A stretch of DNA of 64,000 nucleotides from Humibacillus sp. DSM 29435 (GTDB lineage: Bacteria; Actinomycetota; Actinomycetes; Actinomycetales; Dermatophilaceae), in contig NZ_MAST01000034.1 of NCBI RefSeq assembly GCF_001758225.1, positions 1-64,000 of the forward strand. Reading direction: 5' to 3'. Position numbers and translations under genes: made by a program. Under the pieces are notes generated by a model. It had not been told where the DNA came from. It saw nothing but the letters and a program-made list of their open reading frames with translations, and ran no database searches. Below, piece by piece: positions 7,815 through 15,233 of this stretch (the stretch's first letter is position 1; each line of letters starts with the position of its first letter).

Positions 7815-8962
7815 GGGATCACCTCCGGCTCGTCCTCGACCACACGTTTCCTACGGGCCTTCGCCGGCTTCTCGCCCACCCGGTGCGGCCAGATGCCCTG
7901 CGGGCGGAAGATCATCACGACGATGAGCAGCACCCCGAAGACGAGGTAGCGCCAGTTCTCGGCGCCGCGCAGCAGCTCGGGGAGCAGCGCGATGACGATG
8001 GCGCCGACCACGACCCCCGGGGTCGAGCCCATGCCACCGAGCACGACCGCCATGAGGATGAGGGCCGAGTAGAGGAAGTTGAAGCTCGGGGGCGAGATGG
8101 CGGTCTGGTGCACGGCGAAGAGCACGCCGGCCAGGCCCCCGAAGATCGCACCGGTGACGTAGGCCGCGAACTTCACCTGGTAGGTATGGATGCCCATCGC
8201 CTCGGCTGCGTCCTCGTCCTCGCGAACGAAGCGCCAGGCGCGGCCCAGCCGGCCGCGCCCGAGGCGGGCCGAGGCGAGCACCGCCAGGCCGACGACGACC
8301 GTCACGACCCAGTACGTCGCGATGTCGGCCCGTAGCCCGAAGTCCCCGAAGTCGGGGATGCCGAACACTCCGTTCGGGCCGCCGGTGAAGTCGAGGTTGT
8401 TGGCGGTGATGCGCACGATCTCGCCGAAGCCGAGCGTCACGATCGCGAGGTAGTCACTGCGCAACCGGAGAGTCGGGCCACCGATGAGCACCCCGCCGAT
8501 GACGGCGGCCACGACCACGAACGGGATCGTCGCGATGACGGGCCAGCCGAACGTGGTCGTCAGCACCCCGGCGGTGTAGGCCCCGATGGCGAAGAAGGCT
8601 GCGTAGCCGAGGTCGAGCAGCCCGCAGTAGCCGACCACGATGTTGAGGCCGACGGCCAGCATGACGAAGATGAGGGCATCGGTCGAGATCCGGATGGTGT
8701 AGGCCGAGGAGTTGATGAACGGCAGGGCGATGGCCAGCACGACCACCACCAGACCGAACAACGGGTGGCTGATCAGTCGGCTGAGCGGGTTGACCGTCGA
8801 GGCCTTGCCCGGTGCCAGTCCCGAGCCGGCGAGGGCCACCTTCGTGTCGCCGCGGTCGTCGACGGCGTTGACGAAACCGGACGCGTCAGCGGCATCCGGC
8901 CTGCTGCGGTTGGCTGAGCTGTTGCTGGGCCGCTCTGGGCGGCTGCCGTCATCGATACTCAT
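7811..8962 (-). CDS. livM: ABC transporter permease LivM
   Basis: A 383-residue inner-membrane permease. ATG 8962 overlaps the livH stop (ATGA); the longer reading frame upstream is inside livH. The first 70 residues are hydrophilic and Ser/Asp-rich, followed by multiple hydrophobic helices (from LISHPLFGLVVVVLAIALPF) and the LivM signatures NIVVGYCGLLDLGYAAFF and RLRSDYLAIVTLGFGEI. It forms the translocation channel with LivH. Confidence 0.92.
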   Translation of the reverse strand: MSIDDGSRPERPSNSSANRSRPDAADASGFVNAVDDRGDTKVALAGSGLAPGKASTVNPLSRLISHPLFGLVVVVLAIALPFINSSAYTIRISTDALIFVMLAVGLNIVVGYCGLLDLGYAAFFAIGAYTAGVLTTTFGWPVIATIPFVVVAAVIGGVLIGGPTLRLRSDYLAIVTLGFGEIVRITANNLDFTGGPNGVFGIPDFGDFGLRADIATYWVVTVVVGLAVLASARLGRGRLGRAWRFVREDEDAAEAMGIHTYQVKFAAYVTGAIFGGLAGVLFAVHQTAISPPSFNFLYSALILMAVVLGGMGSTPGVVVGAIVIALLPELLRGAENWRYLVFGVLLIVVMIFRPQGIWPHRVGEKPAKARRKRVVEDEPEVIP

Positions 8963-9873
8963 CAGACACGCTCCGTCACTCGTTCGCCGAGCAGGCCCGT
9001 GGGTCTGACCGTGAGGAACAGGATGAGGAAGCCGAAGGCGAACACGTCGCGCCACTCGCTGCCGAGCCAGGCGGTGCCGAACGACTCGAGCAGGCCGAGC
9101 ACGATCGCGCCGAGCACGGCGCCACGCAGGTTGCCGATGCCCCCGATGACGGCCGCCGTGAAGGCCTTGAGCCCGATGATGAAGCCCATCAAGAAGTCGA
9201 TCTTGCCGTAGTAGGCCCCCGACATGACGCCGGCGGCTCCGGCCAGCGCCGAGCCGATGAAGAAGGTTCGGGTGATGACGCTGTCGACGTTGATGCCCAT
9301 CAGCAGGCAGGCCTTGGGGTCTTGCGAGATCGCGCGCATCGCCCGCCCCGACCGGGTGCGCCGCACCGCCTGGTCGAGCCCGATCATCAGTGCGACCGCG
9401 ATCAGCATCATCGCGAGCTGCGCGTAGGTCAGGCGTGCGCCGAAGATCGTGAACGCCTCGTTGCCGAGCCGAACGGGGTACACCCGCGGGTTGGGGCCGA
9501 ACGAGACGGCGATGCCGTACTCCAGGGCAAAGCTCGCTCCCACTGCGGTGATGAGCACCGAGAGTCGGGGTGCGCCACGCAGCGGGCGGTAGGCGACCCG
9601 TTCGAGGATGAGGCCGACGGTGCCGGTGAGCACCATCGCGATGAGCATGATGACGACCAGCACAGCGATCGAGGCCTGGCCGCCGATGACGCCGGCCCCG
9701 ATCGTCAGCAGGGTGTAGCCCGAGAAGGCACCCAGCATGTAGATGTCACCGTGGGCGAAGTTGAGCAGCTTGATGATGCCGTAGACCATCGAGTAGCCGA
9801 GGGCCACCAGTCCGTAGAACGAACCGACGAACAGTCCGTTGAGGATCAGCTGCAAGAGGTACTCGAAGTCCAT
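8962..9873 (-). CDS. livH: ABC transporter permease LivH
   Basis: A 303-residue permease with about eight membrane segments. It opens with LQLILNGLFVGSFYGLVALG and carries the LivH signature GIIKLLNFAHGDIYMLGAF and FIIGLKAFTAAVIGGIGNL near the C-terminus. AGGAG precedes ATG 9873. A strong hairpin separates it from livK, so the binding protein can be made in excess over the permease. Confidence 0.93.
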   Translation of the reverse strand: MDFEYLLQLILNGLFVGSFYGLVALGYSMVYGIIKLLNFAHGDIYMLGAFSGYTLLTIGAGVIGGQASIAVLVVIMLIAMVLTGTVGLILERVAYRPLRGAPRLSVLITAVGASFALEYGIAVSFGPNPRVYPVRLGNEAFTIFGARLTYAQLAMMLIAVALMIGLDQAVRRTRSGRAMRAISQDPKACLLMGINVDSVITRTFFIGSALAGAAGVMSGAYYGKIDFLMGFIIGLKAFTAAVIGGIGNLRGAVLGAIVLGLLESFGTAWLGSEWRDVFAFGFLILFLTVRPTGLLGERVTERV

Positions 9874-9968
9874 CGCACTCCTGATTTCGAACTGGTTTTC
9901 AGGCTCGTCCGGGCGGTGTCAGGCTGTTCGAACTGCGTGCAGCAGCACGGATGCCGGTCAGCACGCCG

Positions 9969-9999
9969 CGGCTCCCGGGGCCGTTCGCCCCGGGAGCCG
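9969..9999 (-). terminator. intercistronic hairpin between livK and livH
   Basis: A perfect 12-bp inverted repeat (CGGCTCCCGGGG / CCCCGGGAGCCG) with a 7-nt loop lies just after the livK stop. No T-tract follows on the minus strand. This suggests partial termination or protection of the livK 3' end, which would raise binding-protein levels above those of the permease and ATPase genes. Confidence 0.75.
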
Positions 10000-10004
10000 G
10001 TCGG

Positions 10005-11165
10005 TCAGTTGTTGAGCGCGAAGTCGTCACCCTTGACGACGAGGATGTCGAACCCGCCGTTGGTGAGGGTGTGCTCGGGCGTGAACTTCAGCGATCCGCT
10101 GAAGATCTTGAAGCCGTCGATCTTCTCGAGGGCGGCGATGACGTCCTTGCCGTTGGTGTTACCCGCGTTCTTGATGGCCTCGGCGGCCACCCGCACCGCG
10201 TCGTACGACTGCGTCGAGTAGGGGCCGGGGTCGGCGTTGAAGGCCTTCTTGTAGCTGGCGATCCACGTCTCGCCGCCCGGAATGGTCTGCGGCGTCTGGG
10301 TCATCGTGGCCAGCACGCCCTGGGCGTTGTCCTTGCCGGCGATGGTGACCAGCTGCTTGTCGACCGAGCCGTCGGCGACCATGATCTTGCCCTTGTACCC
10401 GGCGGCGCGCAGCTGCTTGATGATCAGGCCGCCCTCCTGGTAGTAGCCGGTCCAGTAGACGATGTCGGGGTTGGCCCGCAGGATCGCGGTGACCGCCGCC
10501 GAGTAGTCCTGCTCGCCCGCGGTGACCGACTGCTGGTTGACGACCTTGGTGCTCTGGCCCTCGAGATCCTTCGCCGTTCGGGTGGTGATGTCCTTCGAGT
10601 ACGACGTGTTGTCATCGACCAGCGCGGCGGCCTTGAGCCCGGCCGACTTCATGAAGTCAGCGGCGGCCTGGGCCTGCTGGGCGCCGGTGCCGTTGAGCAG
10701 GAAGACGTTCGGCAGCTTGTCCTTGATCAGGTCGGTCGAGTTGGCCGCCGGAATGATCATCGGGATGTTGGCCTTGCCGAAGATCGACAACGTCGGAAGG
10801 GTGGCCGAGGAGCAGTAGCCACCCACCGACACGGAGATCCCGGCCGTCACGAGCTTGGCCGCGGCCGCGGCCGCGGTCTTCGGGTCGCAGCCCTCGTCTT
10901 CGGCCACGAGCTTGAGCTGGCGGCCGAGCACTCCACCCGACGCGTTGAGCTCGTTGATGGCGAGCTGGGCCCCGTTCTTCATGTAGGGCCCGATCGCGGC
11001 GCTGCTGCCGCTGAGCGGCGTGACCATGCCCAGCAGGATGTCGCCGGTGGTCGCGGCCGCGCCACCTTGCGAGTCACTGGTCAACCCTCCGCCGCCACAC
11101 GACGCGAGCGCGAGCGCCACCCCGACTGCGGTGACCCCCAAACCGATCCGAGTCTTGCCGATCAT
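10005..11165 (-). CDS. livK: ABC transporter substrate-binding lipoprotein LivK-type
   Basis: A 386-residue type-1 periplasmic-binding-protein-like lipoprotein. The signal peptide ends in lipobox LASC, giving lipidated C23, followed by a Gly/Ser linker. The family fold is seen in ILLGMVTPLSGSSAAIG, AEDEGCDPKTAAAAAAKLV (helix after strand 2) and ILRANPDIVYWTGYYQEGG. It is the first gene of the liv operon. GGAGA precedes ATG 11165. A copy of the shared palindrome lies 57 bp upstream, consistent with induction together with hydroxyproline catabolism. The cargo is probably hydroxyproline/proline (inferred). Confidence 0.92.
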   Translation of the reverse strand: MIGKTRIGLGVTAVGVALALASCGGGGLTSDSQGGAAATTGDILLGMVTPLSGSSAAIGPYMKNGAQLAINELNASGGVLGRQLKLVAEDEGCDPKTAAAAAAKLVTAGISVSVGGYCSSATLPTLSIFGKANIPMIIPAANSTDLIKDKLPNVFLLNGTGAQQAQAAADFMKSAGLKAAALVDDNTSYSKDITTRTAKDLEGQSTKVVNQQSVTAGEQDYSAAVTAILRANPDIVYWTGYYQEGGLIIKQLRAAGYKGKIMVADGSVDKQLVTIAGKDNAQGVLATMTQTPQTIPGGETWIASYKKAFNADPGPYSTQSYDAVRVAAEAIKNAGNTNGKDVIAALEKIDGFKIFSGSLKFTPEHTLTNGGFDILVVKGDDFALNN

Positions 11166-11221
11166 GCGATTCTCCGCTCTCGACCGCCGATGGCGTCCGT
11201 TGTCGAAATGGGCATTTTGAC

Positions 11222-11235
11222 ATGTGACATTGCAC
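11222..11235 (-). promoter_or_regulatory. putative operator of the hydroxyproline regulator, livK copy
   Basis: Read on the minus strand this is GTGCAATGTCACAT, matching the consensus GTGYAATRTYACAY that also occurs at 13473-13486 and 16450-16463. It ends 57 bp before the livK ATG, where a repressor could block transcription. Confidence 0.6.
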
Positions 11236-11315
11236 TAACCCTAGAACCAACCGCAGCGGCACGACGGCGACACGGCCCGCTGATACCAAACCGTGATCGG
11301 CCGGCACCACCCCAA

Positions 11316-11367
11316 GTCGAGTGGCCAGTTCCATACGGGTCTGCCTGTACGAAAGTGGCCACTCGAC
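11316..11367. repeat. palindromic repeat element, copy 1 (52 bp)
   Basis: The arms GTCGAGTGGCCA and TGGCCACTCGAC are perfectly complementary, with a 28-nt interior. Its outer 17 and 21 bases are identical to those of copy 2 at 11379-11430. It lies downstream of the minus-strand epimerase gene and upstream of the livK promoter, so it may act as a terminator or be a dispersed REP-like element. Confidence 0.8.
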
Positions 11368-11378
11368 GGGAGAAGTCA

Positions 11379-11430
11379 GTCGAGTGGCCAGTTCCGTACC
11401 GAACCCACCGTACGAAAGTGGCCACTCGAC
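11379..11430. repeat. palindromic repeat element, copy 2 (52 bp)
   Basis: This is a tandem partner of the element at 11316-11367, with an 11-bp spacer (63-bp period). Arms extend to about 21 bp with two mismatches. It begins 31 bp after the epimerase stop on the minus strand. The loop sequence differs from copy 1 while the stem is conserved, which implies selection on, or recent copying of, the stem. Confidence 0.8.
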
Positions 11431-11460
11431 GGTGGGGGGTTCGTCGGAGGGGGTGGAGGG

Positions 11461-12462
11461 TCAGAGCTCGAAGCCGGTGGGGAAGGGGTCGGTCGGGTCG
11501 AGCAGGTAGTTCGCGGTGCCGGTGATCCAGGCGCGACCCGTGACGCTGGGCACGATGGCGCGGCGGTCGCCGACCGTGGTCTCGCGCAGGATGCGGGCCG
11601 AGAACTGGCTCCCGATGAACGACTCGTTGACGATCTCCTGGCCCACCTCGATCTGGCCGCGGGCGTGCAGCACCGCCAGCCGGGCGCTCGTTCCGGTGCC
11701 GCAGGGCGAACGGTCGAACCACCCGGGGTGGATCGCCATCGCGTGCCGACCGTGCTCTGGGGTGGAGTCGGGCGCTTCGAGGTAGACGTGGTGGCAGACG
11801 TCGATCTCGGGCTGCTCAGGATGCACCACGGGGTTCTGCTCGTTGATCGCGTCCATGACCGCCAGGCCGGCGTCGAGCAGGCGCGCGCGGGCCTGCCGGT
11901 CGAAGGGCAGACCGAGGTCGGCGAGCTTGACGAACGCGTAGAAGTTGCCGCCGTAGGCGATGTCGTAGCGAACCTTGCCAAAGCCGGGAACGACTACCAC
12001 CTGGTCGAGCCTGTGCGCGTAGCTCGGCACGTTCTCGAGCGTCACCGACGTGGCCTGCCCGTCGGTGACCTGCACGCGGGCGATCACCAGGCCGGCCGGG
12101 GTGTCGAGGCGCACCACCGTCTCGGGCTCGGTGACCGGCACCATCCCGGTCTCGACGAGCACCGTTGCCACGCCGATGGTTCCGTGCCCGCACATGGGCA
12201 GGCAGCCCGACACCTCGATGTACAGCACGCCCCAGTCGGCGTCGGGCCGGGTCGGCGGCTGGAGGATCGCGCCCGACATCGACGCGTGACCGCGCGGCTC
12301 GCACATGAGCAGCGTTCGCAGGTCGTCGCGCTCGGCCATGAAACGTAACCGGCGCTCGGCCATGGTGGCACCCGGCAGCACGCCGACCCCGCCGGTGATG
12401 ACGCGGGTCGGCATGCCCTCCGTGTGGGAGTCGACGGCTGAGTAGACGACGGAAGAACGCAT
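11461..12462 (-). CDS. proline racemase-family protein; probable 4-hydroxyproline 2-epimerase (copy 2)
   Basis: A 333-residue enzyme. The ATG at 12460-12462 fits the family start (MRSSVVYSAVDSHTEG). Both catalytic cysteines are present: C91 (PMCGHGTIG) and C254 (DRSPCGTGTSAR). It would convert trans-4-hydroxy-L-proline to cis-4-hydroxy-D-proline, the substrate of the dehydrogenase encoded upstream in the same operon. It starts 5 bp after the deaminase gene and is last in the unit, followed by the paired palindromic repeats. This location makes it the likelier 4-hydroxyproline epimerase of the two racemase-family genes. Confidence 0.9.
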   Translation of the reverse strand: MRSSVVYSAVDSHTEGMPTRVITGGVGVLPGATMAERRLRFMAERDDLRTLLMCEPRGHASMSGAILQPPTRPDADWGVLYIEVSGCLPMCGHGTIGVATVLVETGMVPVTEPETVVRLDTPAGLVIARVQVTDGQATSVTLENVPSYAHRLDQVVVVPGFGKVRYDIAYGGNFYAFVKLADLGLPFDRQARARLLDAGLAVMDAINEQNPVVHPEQPEIDVCHHVYLEAPDSTPEHGRHAMAIHPGWFDRSPCGTGTSARLAVLHARGQIEVGQEIVNESFIGSQFSARILRETTVGDRRAIVPSVTGRAWITGTANYLLDPTDPFPTGFEL

Positions 12463-12467
12463 TGCGG

Positions 12468-13367
12468 TCAGTCGATGCCCGCGTCGATGAGGTTCTGGGT
12501 GGCCGTGCGAACGACCTTCTCGGTCTCGGCCGTCAACGGCTGCCGCGGCGGGCGGCATCCGCCACCGTTGCGACCGATCATGTCTTGACCGAGCTTGATG
12601 GCTTGGACGAACTCGGTCTTGGAGTCCCATCGCAGCACCGGGTGCAGCTGGCGGTAGAGCGGTAGCGCCGTCTCGACGTCGCGGGCGACCGACGCGCGGA
12701 AGAGCTCGATGCAGGCCTTGGGGAAGACTTGCGGGTAACCCGAGACCCAACCCTTCGCGCCGGCGAGCGCCACCTCCAGCACGGTGTCGTCGGTACCGAT
12801 CATGAGGTCGAGGTCGGGCGCGAGCTCGGAGATCTCGTAGCAGCGGCGAACGTCGCCCGAGAACTCCTTGACCCCGACGATGAACCCCTCGGCGTGCAGC
12901 TTGGCCAGCAGCGGGGGCGTGAGGTCGACCTTGGTGTCGATGGGGTTGTTGTAGGCCGTGACCGGTAGGCCGGCGCCGGCCACCAGCTCGAAGTGCTCGA
13001 GCACCGAGCGCTCGTCGGCGCGGTAGGCGTTCGGCGGCAAACCCATGACGGCCTGAGCCCCGAGGTCGCGGGCCACCTCGGCGTGACGCTTCGACTCGCG
13101 CCCGCTGTAGGCGCCGACGCCGGGCATGACGACGAAACCGTCGGGAGCGGCCTCGATCGCGGTCTTCACGACCTCGTCGCGCTCCTCCCACGACAGCGAC
13201 TGGTACTCCCCCAGCGAGCCGTTCGGCGCCACGCCGTCGAGCCCCTGCTCGGCGAGCCAGGCCACGTTCTCTCGGTAGGCGCCGAAGTCGACCTCGCCCT
13301 CGCGGTCGAACTGCAGGCTGGTCGCCACCAGGATGCCGTGCCACGGTTTGCGATCGGTGTCTGCCAT
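12468..13367 (-). CDS. DHDPS/NAL-family protein; probable delta1-pyrroline-4-hydroxy-2-carboxylate deaminase
   Basis: A 299-residue class I aldolase-fold protein. ATG 13367 has AGGAG upstream; a longer frame to 13451 lacks support. The Schiff-base lysine is K167 (VGVKEFSG) and the conserved tyrosine is Y139 (TAYNNP). Within a hydroxyproline cluster such proteins deaminate delta1-pyrroline-4-hydroxy-2-carboxylate to alpha-ketoglutarate semialdehyde. The substrate assignment rests on the neighbours: epimerase 5 bp downstream, dehydrogenase subunits upstream. It has its own 113-bp upstream region with an operator-like palindrome. Confidence 0.88.
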   Translation of the reverse strand: MADTDRKPWHGILVATSLQFDREGEVDFGAYRENVAWLAEQGLDGVAPNGSLGEYQSLSWEERDEVVKTAIEAAPDGFVVMPGVGAYSGRESKRHAEVARDLGAQAVMGLPPNAYRADERSVLEHFELVAGAGLPVTAYNNPIDTKVDLTPPLLAKLHAEGFIVGVKEFSGDVRRCYEISELAPDLDLMIGTDDTVLEVALAGAKGWVSGYPQVFPKACIELFRASVARDVETALPLYRQLHPVLRWDSKTEFVQAIKLGQDMIGRNGGGCRPPRQPLTAETEKVVRTATQNLIDAGID

Positions 13368-13472
13368 TGCTGCTCCTGAGGGTTTCGCGCGATGAGTCGC
13401 TGAGAATGTGGGGAAGGACACCGGCGGTGGTGCCGGGTGGAATGAGGTCACTCTAGGGCTTCAGCACTCTCA

Positions 13473-13486
13473 GTGCAATATTACAT
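13473..13486 (+). promoter_or_regulatory. putative operator of the hydroxyproline regulator, deaminase-gene copy
   Basis: GTGCAATATTACAT matches GTGYAATRTYACAY and is the core of a larger palindrome, TGCAATATTACATTGCA (13474-13490). It lies 106 bp upstream of the deaminase start and overlaps the stop codon of the upstream dehydrogenase subunit gene, implying a regulated internal promoter. Confidence 0.6.
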
Positions 13487-14971
13487 TGCATCGTGCTGAT
13501 CGTCGGTCTGGGCCAGAGCACCCAGCGGCATGGGAGCGCCGATCAGCCGTTCGTCTGGCTCGCCCGGCGCACCCGCACTGAGCAGCGCCGCCGCGTAGCC
13601 GCAGACGCGCCCCTGGCACCAGCCCATCCCGGTGCGGGTCAGCTGCTTGACCTGACGGGCATCGGTGGCACCAGCCTCGATCGCCGCCCGCACGGCGCCG
13701 AAGCGCACCTCCTCGCAGCGGCACACGATGGTCTCGTCGGTCAGCGCGTCGACCCAACCGACCGGCACCGGGTGGGCCGAGATGATGGCGTCGGCGAAGG
13801 CGCCCAGCCGCACCGCCGCGACCCCATCCGGGCCGGGTGCAGGGTGGGATGCCGGGTCGGCGCCCGTCAGGTCGTGGGCCACCCCCCGCGCCGCGAGGCG
13901 ACCCTCGACGAGCGCGAGCGCGGCGCCGCCGACGCCGCAGGTCTCACCGGCCGCGTAGACCCGCGGCCGGCTGCTGCGGTGGAGCCGGTCGACCTCGACG
14001 ACCGGAGTGCCGCCCCTGTCGCGCGTCAGGCGCAAACCCAGGGTCACGGCGATGTCGAGCTGAGGGGTGAAGCCCCAGCCGACGCCCACGGCGTCGACGG
14101 TGTGGCGTTCGGCCGAACCCTCGACCGGGCGACCGTCGCGCCCGACCCGGGCCACCGAGACCGCCTCGACCCGATCGGTGCCGTGGGCGGCCACGATCAT
14201 CCGCCTGGGGCGTAACGGAACCCGGTGACGCAGCAGGGTCGCGGCGTACCCGGCCCCCTCGCCGAGCTTGCCGACGTTGCGGGCCACGGCCCGCGACTCG
14301 CGCAGCCACCTCACGGGGTGGTTGGCCTCGAAGACACCCACGACGGTGCTGCCTCGGGCGGCCAGCGCGGCCGCGACCGGAAGCAGGAACGGGCCGGTGC
14401 CCCCGATGGCCACGCGGCGACCGGCGGCCACGTCGCCGGCCTTGAGCAGGGCCTGTAGGCCGCCGACGGTCATGACGCCAGGCAGGTCCCAGCCCGGGAA
14501 GGGCAGTGCGCGGTCGAAGGCGCCGGTGGCGATCACGAGGGCCCGACCGGTGATCGTGCTGGTGCTCTCGTCGCCCGGCCGACCGCTGCGGTCGACCACG
14601 TGAACGGCGAAGCCACCCTCTGCCACCGGCCCCGGGTCGTTCGCCGTGACCGACCACACGTGGTGCGCGAACCGCGTCGCCAGCCGCCCCGAGGCCGCTC
14701 CACGATCGAGCGCATCGCGCAACCGGTGGAAGGTGGCGAGGTCGTGGTGCAGGCCGGCCCGGCGTGGGGCCGGCTCACCGGGGTGGGGTGTTGGAACCGG
14801 GGCGGGCTGGCGCCAGTACTGGCCACCCGCCCCGTGCCCGGCGTCGACCAGCCCGACCGTGAGCGACGTCTCGGCGAGCAGCGTGGCCACGCAGGCCATC
14901 CCGGCAGGCCCTGCCCCGATGACGACCACGTCGTGGTCGGCACCCGAGGGCGTCAGGTCAGGTGTCGTCAT
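13481..14971 (-). CDS. FAD/NAD(P)-dependent oxidoreductase with BFD-like [2Fe-2S] domain; D-hydroxyproline dehydrogenase subunit
   Basis: A 496-residue HcnB-like subunit. The FAD site VVVIGAGPAGMACVATLL is near the N-terminus, and a second nucleotide-binding motif, VAIGGTGPFLLPVAAAL, lies mid-protein. The C-terminal BFD-like cluster motif has C-x-C (IVCRCEEV) and C-x4-C (WCQGRVCG). Heterotrimeric dehydrogenases of this HcnABC-like architecture oxidise cis-4-hydroxy-D-proline to delta1-pyrroline-4-hydroxy-2-carboxylate. The ATG overlaps the ferredoxin-like subunit gene by 14 bp. Related complexes oxidise other amino acids or opines, so the substrate comes from context. Confidence 0.87.
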   Translation of the reverse strand: MTTPDLTPSGADHDVVVIGAGPAGMACVATLLAETSLTVGLVDAGHGAGGQYWRQPAPVPTPHPGEPAPRRAGLHHDLATFHRLRDALDRGAASGRLATRFAHHVWSVTANDPGPVAEGGFAVHVVDRSGRPGDESTSTITGRALVIATGAFDRALPFPGWDLPGVMTVGGLQALLKAGDVAAGRRVAIGGTGPFLLPVAAALAARGSTVVGVFEANHPVRWLRESRAVARNVGKLGEGAGYAATLLRHRVPLRPRRMIVAAHGTDRVEAVSVARVGRDGRPVEGSAERHTVDAVGVGWGFTPQLDIAVTLGLRLTRDRGGTPVVEVDRLHRSSRPRVYAAGETCGVGGAALALVEGRLAARGVAHDLTGADPASHPAPGPDGVAAVRLGAFADAIISAHPVPVGWVDALTDETIVCRCEEVRFGAVRAAIEAGATDARQVKQLTRTGMGWCQGRVCGYAAALLSAGAPGEPDERLIGAPMPLGALAQTDDQHDAM

Positions 14972-15233
14972 GACCGGTTCCTTCCTGGGTGAGCGCTGTC
15001 ATGCCGTCTCGGGCCACCACGAGGCACGCTCGCTGGTTGGCGTGGCCGTCGACGGTCAACAGGCAGTCGAAGCACACGCCGATGCCACAGAACAGTCCGC
15101 GCGGGCGACCCTCGAGCCGGGTGGTGCGCCAGGCGGTCGTTCCCGCCGCGACGAGAGCCGCGCCGAGCGTCTGGCCGGGGCGGAACGGCACACGTCGGCC
15201 ATCGAAATCGAAGCTGGTGTCGAACTCGCTCAC
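14958..15233 (-). CDS. (2Fe-2S)-binding small subunit of D-hydroxyproline dehydrogenase
   Basis: A 91-residue HcnA-like ferredoxin-domain protein with cysteines C49, C54, C57 and C70 (GLFCGIGVCFDC...QRAC), a plant-type [2Fe-2S] arrangement. It is expected to relay electrons between the two flavoprotein subunits. Its ATG overlaps the stop of the upstream FAD subunit gene (ATGA), and its end overlaps the next gene, so the three subunits are translationally coupled. Confidence 0.88.
   Translation of the reverse strand: MSEFDTSFDFDGRRVPFRPGQTLGAALVAAGTTAWRTTRLEGRPRGLFCGIGVCFDCLLTVDGHANQRACLVVARDGMTALTQEGTGHDDT

Noticed and set aside
9951-11525. 524-codon plus-strand frame
   Set aside because: It lies fully opposite livK, which has a lipobox and clear family motifs; the frame is open only because of codon bias.
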